A stretch of DNA of 64,000 nucleotides from the NCBI GenBank assembly GCA_040879985.1, contig JBBDJH010000016.1, positions 62,001-126,000 of the forward strand, read 5' to 3'. Made by a program: the position numbers and the translations under genes. Source of the DNA: VRUE01 sp040879985. GTDB lineage: Bacteria; Actinomycetota; Thermoleophilia; Solirubrobacterales; 70-9. Positions 62,041 to 64,000 of this stretch are shown here, piece after piece (position 1 is the first letter of the stretch; the number at the start of each line of letters is the position of its first letter). The notes below the pieces were generated by a model, which made no database searches, was not told where the DNA came from, and saw only the letters and a list, made by a program, of their open reading frames with translations.

Positions 62041-62889
62041 GTGACTGAACCCGTCATATCGATCCGCGGCCTGCGCAAGAGCTACGGCGACCTCGAAGCG
62101 GTGCGCGGGATCGAGCTCGAGGTGCGCCGCGGCGAGGTCTTCGCCTTCCTCGGCCCCAACGGGGCGGGCAAGACGACGACGACCGAGATCCTCGAGGGCT
62201 ACCGCAAGCGCGACGGCGGCGAGGTCTCGGTGCTCGGCGAGGACCCCGAGCGCGCCGGGCGCGAGTGGCGCGAGCGGATCGGGATCGTCCTGCAGAGCTG
62301 CCGCCTCGATCCCTACCTGACCGTGGCCGAGTCGCTGGCCCTGTACGCCGGCTACTACCGCGCCCCGCGCCCGGTCGACGAGGTGATCGAGGCGGTCGGG
62401 CTCGGCGGCAAGGCGGGCGAGCGCGCCGGCCGCCTCTCCGGCGGCCAGCAGCGACGGCTCGACGTCGGCATGGCGCTGGTCGGCGACCCCGACCTGCTCT
62501 TCCTCGACGAGCCGACGACCGGCTTCGACCCCTCCGCCCGGCGCCAGGCCTGGGACGTGATCGCCGCCCTGCGCGCGCTCGGCAAGACCGTCTTCCTGAC
62601 CACCCACTACATGGACGAGGCGCAGCGGCTGGCCGACCGGGTCGCGGTCATCGCCGGCGGCGAGATCGTCGCCCGCGGCACCCCGGAGGACCTCGGCGAC
62701 CGCGAGCGCCGGCCGGCCCGGATCACCTACCTCGAGGACGGCCGCGAGGTCGAGCTGGAGACGACGACGCCGGTGCGCACGCTCAACGAGCTGACCGGCA
62801 GGGCGCTGGCCGAGGGCCGCGAGCTGGAGCGACTCGAGGTCACCCGGCCCAGCCTCGAGGACGTCTACCTGGAGCTGACCGGGCGATGA
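62041..62889 (+). CDS. ABC transporter ATP-binding protein (ABC-2 exporter)
   Basis: 282 residues. Walker A GPNGAGKTTTTEILEGY at about residues 38-54, Q-loop VLQSCRLDPYLTVAESL, signature LSGGQQRRLDVGMALVGDPDLLFLDEPTTGFDPSARRQAWDVI, H-loop TTHYMDEAQRLADRVAVI. The C-terminal 60 residues are the extra domain of DrrA/CcmA-type exporter ATPases. GTG start, leaderless box. It overlaps the permease start by 4 bp. The substrate is unknown; daunorubicin-resistance-type annotations of such proteins are not evidence of drug export. Confidence 0.92.
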   Translation: MTEPVISIRGLRKSYGDLEAVRGIELEVRRGEVFAFLGPNGAGKTTTTEILEGYRKRDGGEVSVLGEDPERAGREWRERIGIVLQSCRLDPYLTVAESLALYAGYYRAPRPVDEVIEAVGLGGKAGERAGRLSGGQQRRLDVGMALVGDPDLLFLDEPTTGFDPSARRQAWDVIAALRALGKTVFLTTHYMDEAQRLADRVAVIAGGEIVARGTPEDLGDRERRPARITYLEDGREVELETTTPVRTLNELTGRALAEGRELERLEVTRPSLEDVYLELTGR

Positions 62890-63647
62890 GCCTCGTCTGG
62901 CACCAGCTCCGCTACGACCAGAAGGTCTTCTGGCGCAACCCGGCGGCGGTCTTCTTCACCGTCGCCTTCCCGGTCGTGCTGCTGCTGATCTTCGCCACCG
63001 TCTTCGGCGACCAGACGCTCGACGTCGCCGGCGGGATCGAGGTCACTACCTACTACGTGCCGGCGATCATCACCCTGGCGGTGATCTCGGCGACGATGCA
63101 GACGCTGGCGATGTCGCTGACGATCGCGCGCGAGGAAGGCCGGCTCAAGCGCGGGCGGGGCACGCCGATGCCGGCCTGGGTCTTCATCGCCGGCCGGGTC
63201 GGCAACTCGATCGTCGTCGCGGCGCTGATGCTGGCCCTGGTCGCGCTGCTCGGCAACCTGCTCTACGGGGTGCCGATCCCCTGGGCGCGGGCGCCGGAGC
63301 TGCTGCTCGTGCTCGCCGTCGGGGCCGCCGCCTTCTGCTGCCTCGGCATCGCTCTGACCGCAACGATCCCCTCGCAGGACGCCGCCGCACCGATCGTCAA
63401 CGCCTTGCTGCTGCCGCTCTACTTCCTCTCCGGCATCTTCATCCCCGAAGATGAGCTGCCCGGGGGCGTGATCGACTTCGCCAACCACTTCCCGGTCCGC
63501 CATTTCTTCGAGGCCTTCTTCGACGCCTATGTGAGCGGCTCCGGCGCCGCGCTCGCCTGGGGCGACCTCGCCGTCGTCGCCGCCTGGGGAGTCGCCGGGC
63601 TGCTGCTCGCGATCCGCTTCTTCCGCTGGAGCCCGCGCGGTGGCTGA
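62886..63647 (+). CDS. ABC-2 type transporter permease
   Basis: 253 residues. Six hydrophobic segments: PAAVFFTVAFPVVLLLIFATVF, YVPAIITLAVISATMQTLAM, NSIVVAALMLALVALLGNLLY, ELLLVLAVGAAAFCCLGIAL, IVNALLLPLYFLSGIFIP, and DLAVVAAWGVAGLLLAIRFF. ABC-2 family with the PLYFLSGIFIPEDELP motif between helices 5 and 6. Translationally coupled to the ATPase (ATGA). Confidence 0.92.
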   Translation: MSLVWHQLRYDQKVFWRNPAAVFFTVAFPVVLLLIFATVFGDQTLDVAGGIEVTTYYVPAIITLAVISATMQTLAMSLTIAREEGRLKRGRGTPMPAWVFIAGRVGNSIVVAALMLALVALLGNLLYGVPIPWARAPELLLVLAVGAAAFCCLGIALTATIPSQDAAAPIVNALLLPLYFLSGIFIPEDELPGGVIDFANHFPVRHFFEAFFDAYVSGSGAALAWGDLAVVAAWGVAGLLLAIRFFRWSPRGG

Positions 63648-63691
63648 CCAGCCCGCGTCGGCCACGCCGCACCTATAGCCTCCCCGGCCCG

Positions 63692-64000
63692 ATGTTGCAC
63701 CACGTCCTCTTAGAGGTCTCCGACCTCGAGCGGAGCGCGTCCTTCTACGACGCGCTGCTCGCGCCGCTCGGCTGGCGGCGCCACTTCGAGCAGGAGGAGA
63801 CGATCGGCTGGGGGATCGCCAGGCCGGTCTTCTTCATCTCCGCCCACCATCCCGCCAAACCCGGCTTCGGCCTGCTCAGCTTCTCGGGGCTGGGGATCGT
63901 CGCCGTCAAGGCGGCCTGGGAGCAGGGGGTGGCGAGCGGGGGCAAGGCGGTCGGCGAGCCGGGCGAGCGCAGCTCCTACGGCTCCGGCTCATACTCGGCC
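63692..64000 (+). CDS. VOC (glyoxalase/dioxygenase) family protein, 3' end beyond window
   Basis: MLHHVLLEVSDLERSASFYDALLAPLGWRRHFEQEET is the opening beta-alpha-beta of a vicinal oxygen chelate protein, with the metal His at residue 4. A further 65 residues remain in frame to the window end without a stop. Family VOC is clear; whether it is a glyoxalase, dioxygenase or resistance protein cannot be told. TAGCCT lies 10 nt before ATG. Confidence 0.85.
   Translation, partial: MLHHVLLEVSDLERSASFYDALLAPLGWRRHFEQEETIGWGIARPVFFISAHHPAKPGFGLLSFSGLGIVAVKAAWEQGVASGGKAVGEPGERSSYGSGSYSA

Overview
The window is a very GC-rich bacterial chromosome segment. Overlapping start/stop codons (ATGA) are common, many genes start with GTG or TTG, and there is an F-type ATP synthase tail, an Lsr-like absence of outer-membrane genes, LCP-type cell-wall ligase, an Rpf/lysozyme-like secreted protein, ftsEX next to smpB, and Tad-like pilin genes. 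I infer an actinobacterium, most likely of the Thermoleophilia (Solirubrobacterales-like) group; that placement is inference from gene content and style, not from a marker search. A 10-N gap flanked by a poly-G and a poly-C run at 38863-38968 shows that the sequence is a scaffold of two contigs, probably a draft or metagenome-assembled genome.

Layout. 1-2047: end of the ATP synthase operon (atpG tail, atpD, atpC). 2277-10803: an M20 peptidase, then an envelope/sugar-nucleotide group (LCP protein, UDP-glucose dehydrogenase, two nucleotidyltransferases, a PGI/PMI sugar isomerase) with ahcY between. 10883-16493: comF, ribosome hibernation factor hpf, secA, a SnoaL-like protein and prfB, which keeps the programmed +1 frameshift. 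16637-23928: secreted protein, ECF sigma factor with ogt, nadC, a cupredoxin, Fpg glycosylase, nadA and transketolase. 24137-32790: ftsE, ftsX, an S41 protease, RNase R/II, smpB, an unusual HhH coiled-coil membrane protein, a disulfide oxidoreductase, and tmRNA. 32909-37856: DUF4160/DUF2442 pair, OsmC, DUF1697, two small membrane proteins, an arsR-arsC pair and an ABC-F ATPase. 37949-40802: purU (cut by the gap), an Rpf-like protein, uppP. 40870-51071: a complete phosphate island (PhoB-like regulator, pstSCAB, phoU, ppx, ppk1, DUF47, PiT) with a PHO-box-like array. 51684-55077: Tad/pseudopilin-like genes and a pilin-peptidoglycan-hydrolase fusion, interrupted by a toxin-antitoxin pair. 55098-57125: two more toxin-antitoxin pairs and a MaoC-like protein. 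57150-64000: truncated hydrolase, cupredoxin lipoprotein, enoyl-CoA hydratase, uvrC, rapZ, an ABC exporter and a VOC protein.

Three themes stand out. First, an 18-bp motif (consensus GCGCGCCAC-NYGYGCG) occurs exactly 23 nt upstream of four start codons: comF, a small membrane protein at 34956, the TadE-like operon at 51684, and the pilin-hydrolase fusion at 53701. It lies over the -35 region with a weak -10 (NANNNT) at a fixed place, which looks like one activator-controlled DNA-uptake/pilus regulon. Second, most promoters that can be read appear leaderless: a TANNNT box ends 6-10 nt before the start codon. This rule also identifies an ATC start for ppk1. Third, many gaps after stop codons hold long inverted repeats of about 100-160 bp whose arms differ between copies but remain complementary; two copies share a nearly identical core.

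Ribosome rescue and hibernation functions are concentrated here (hpf, prfB with frameshift, RNase R/II, smpB, ssrA).
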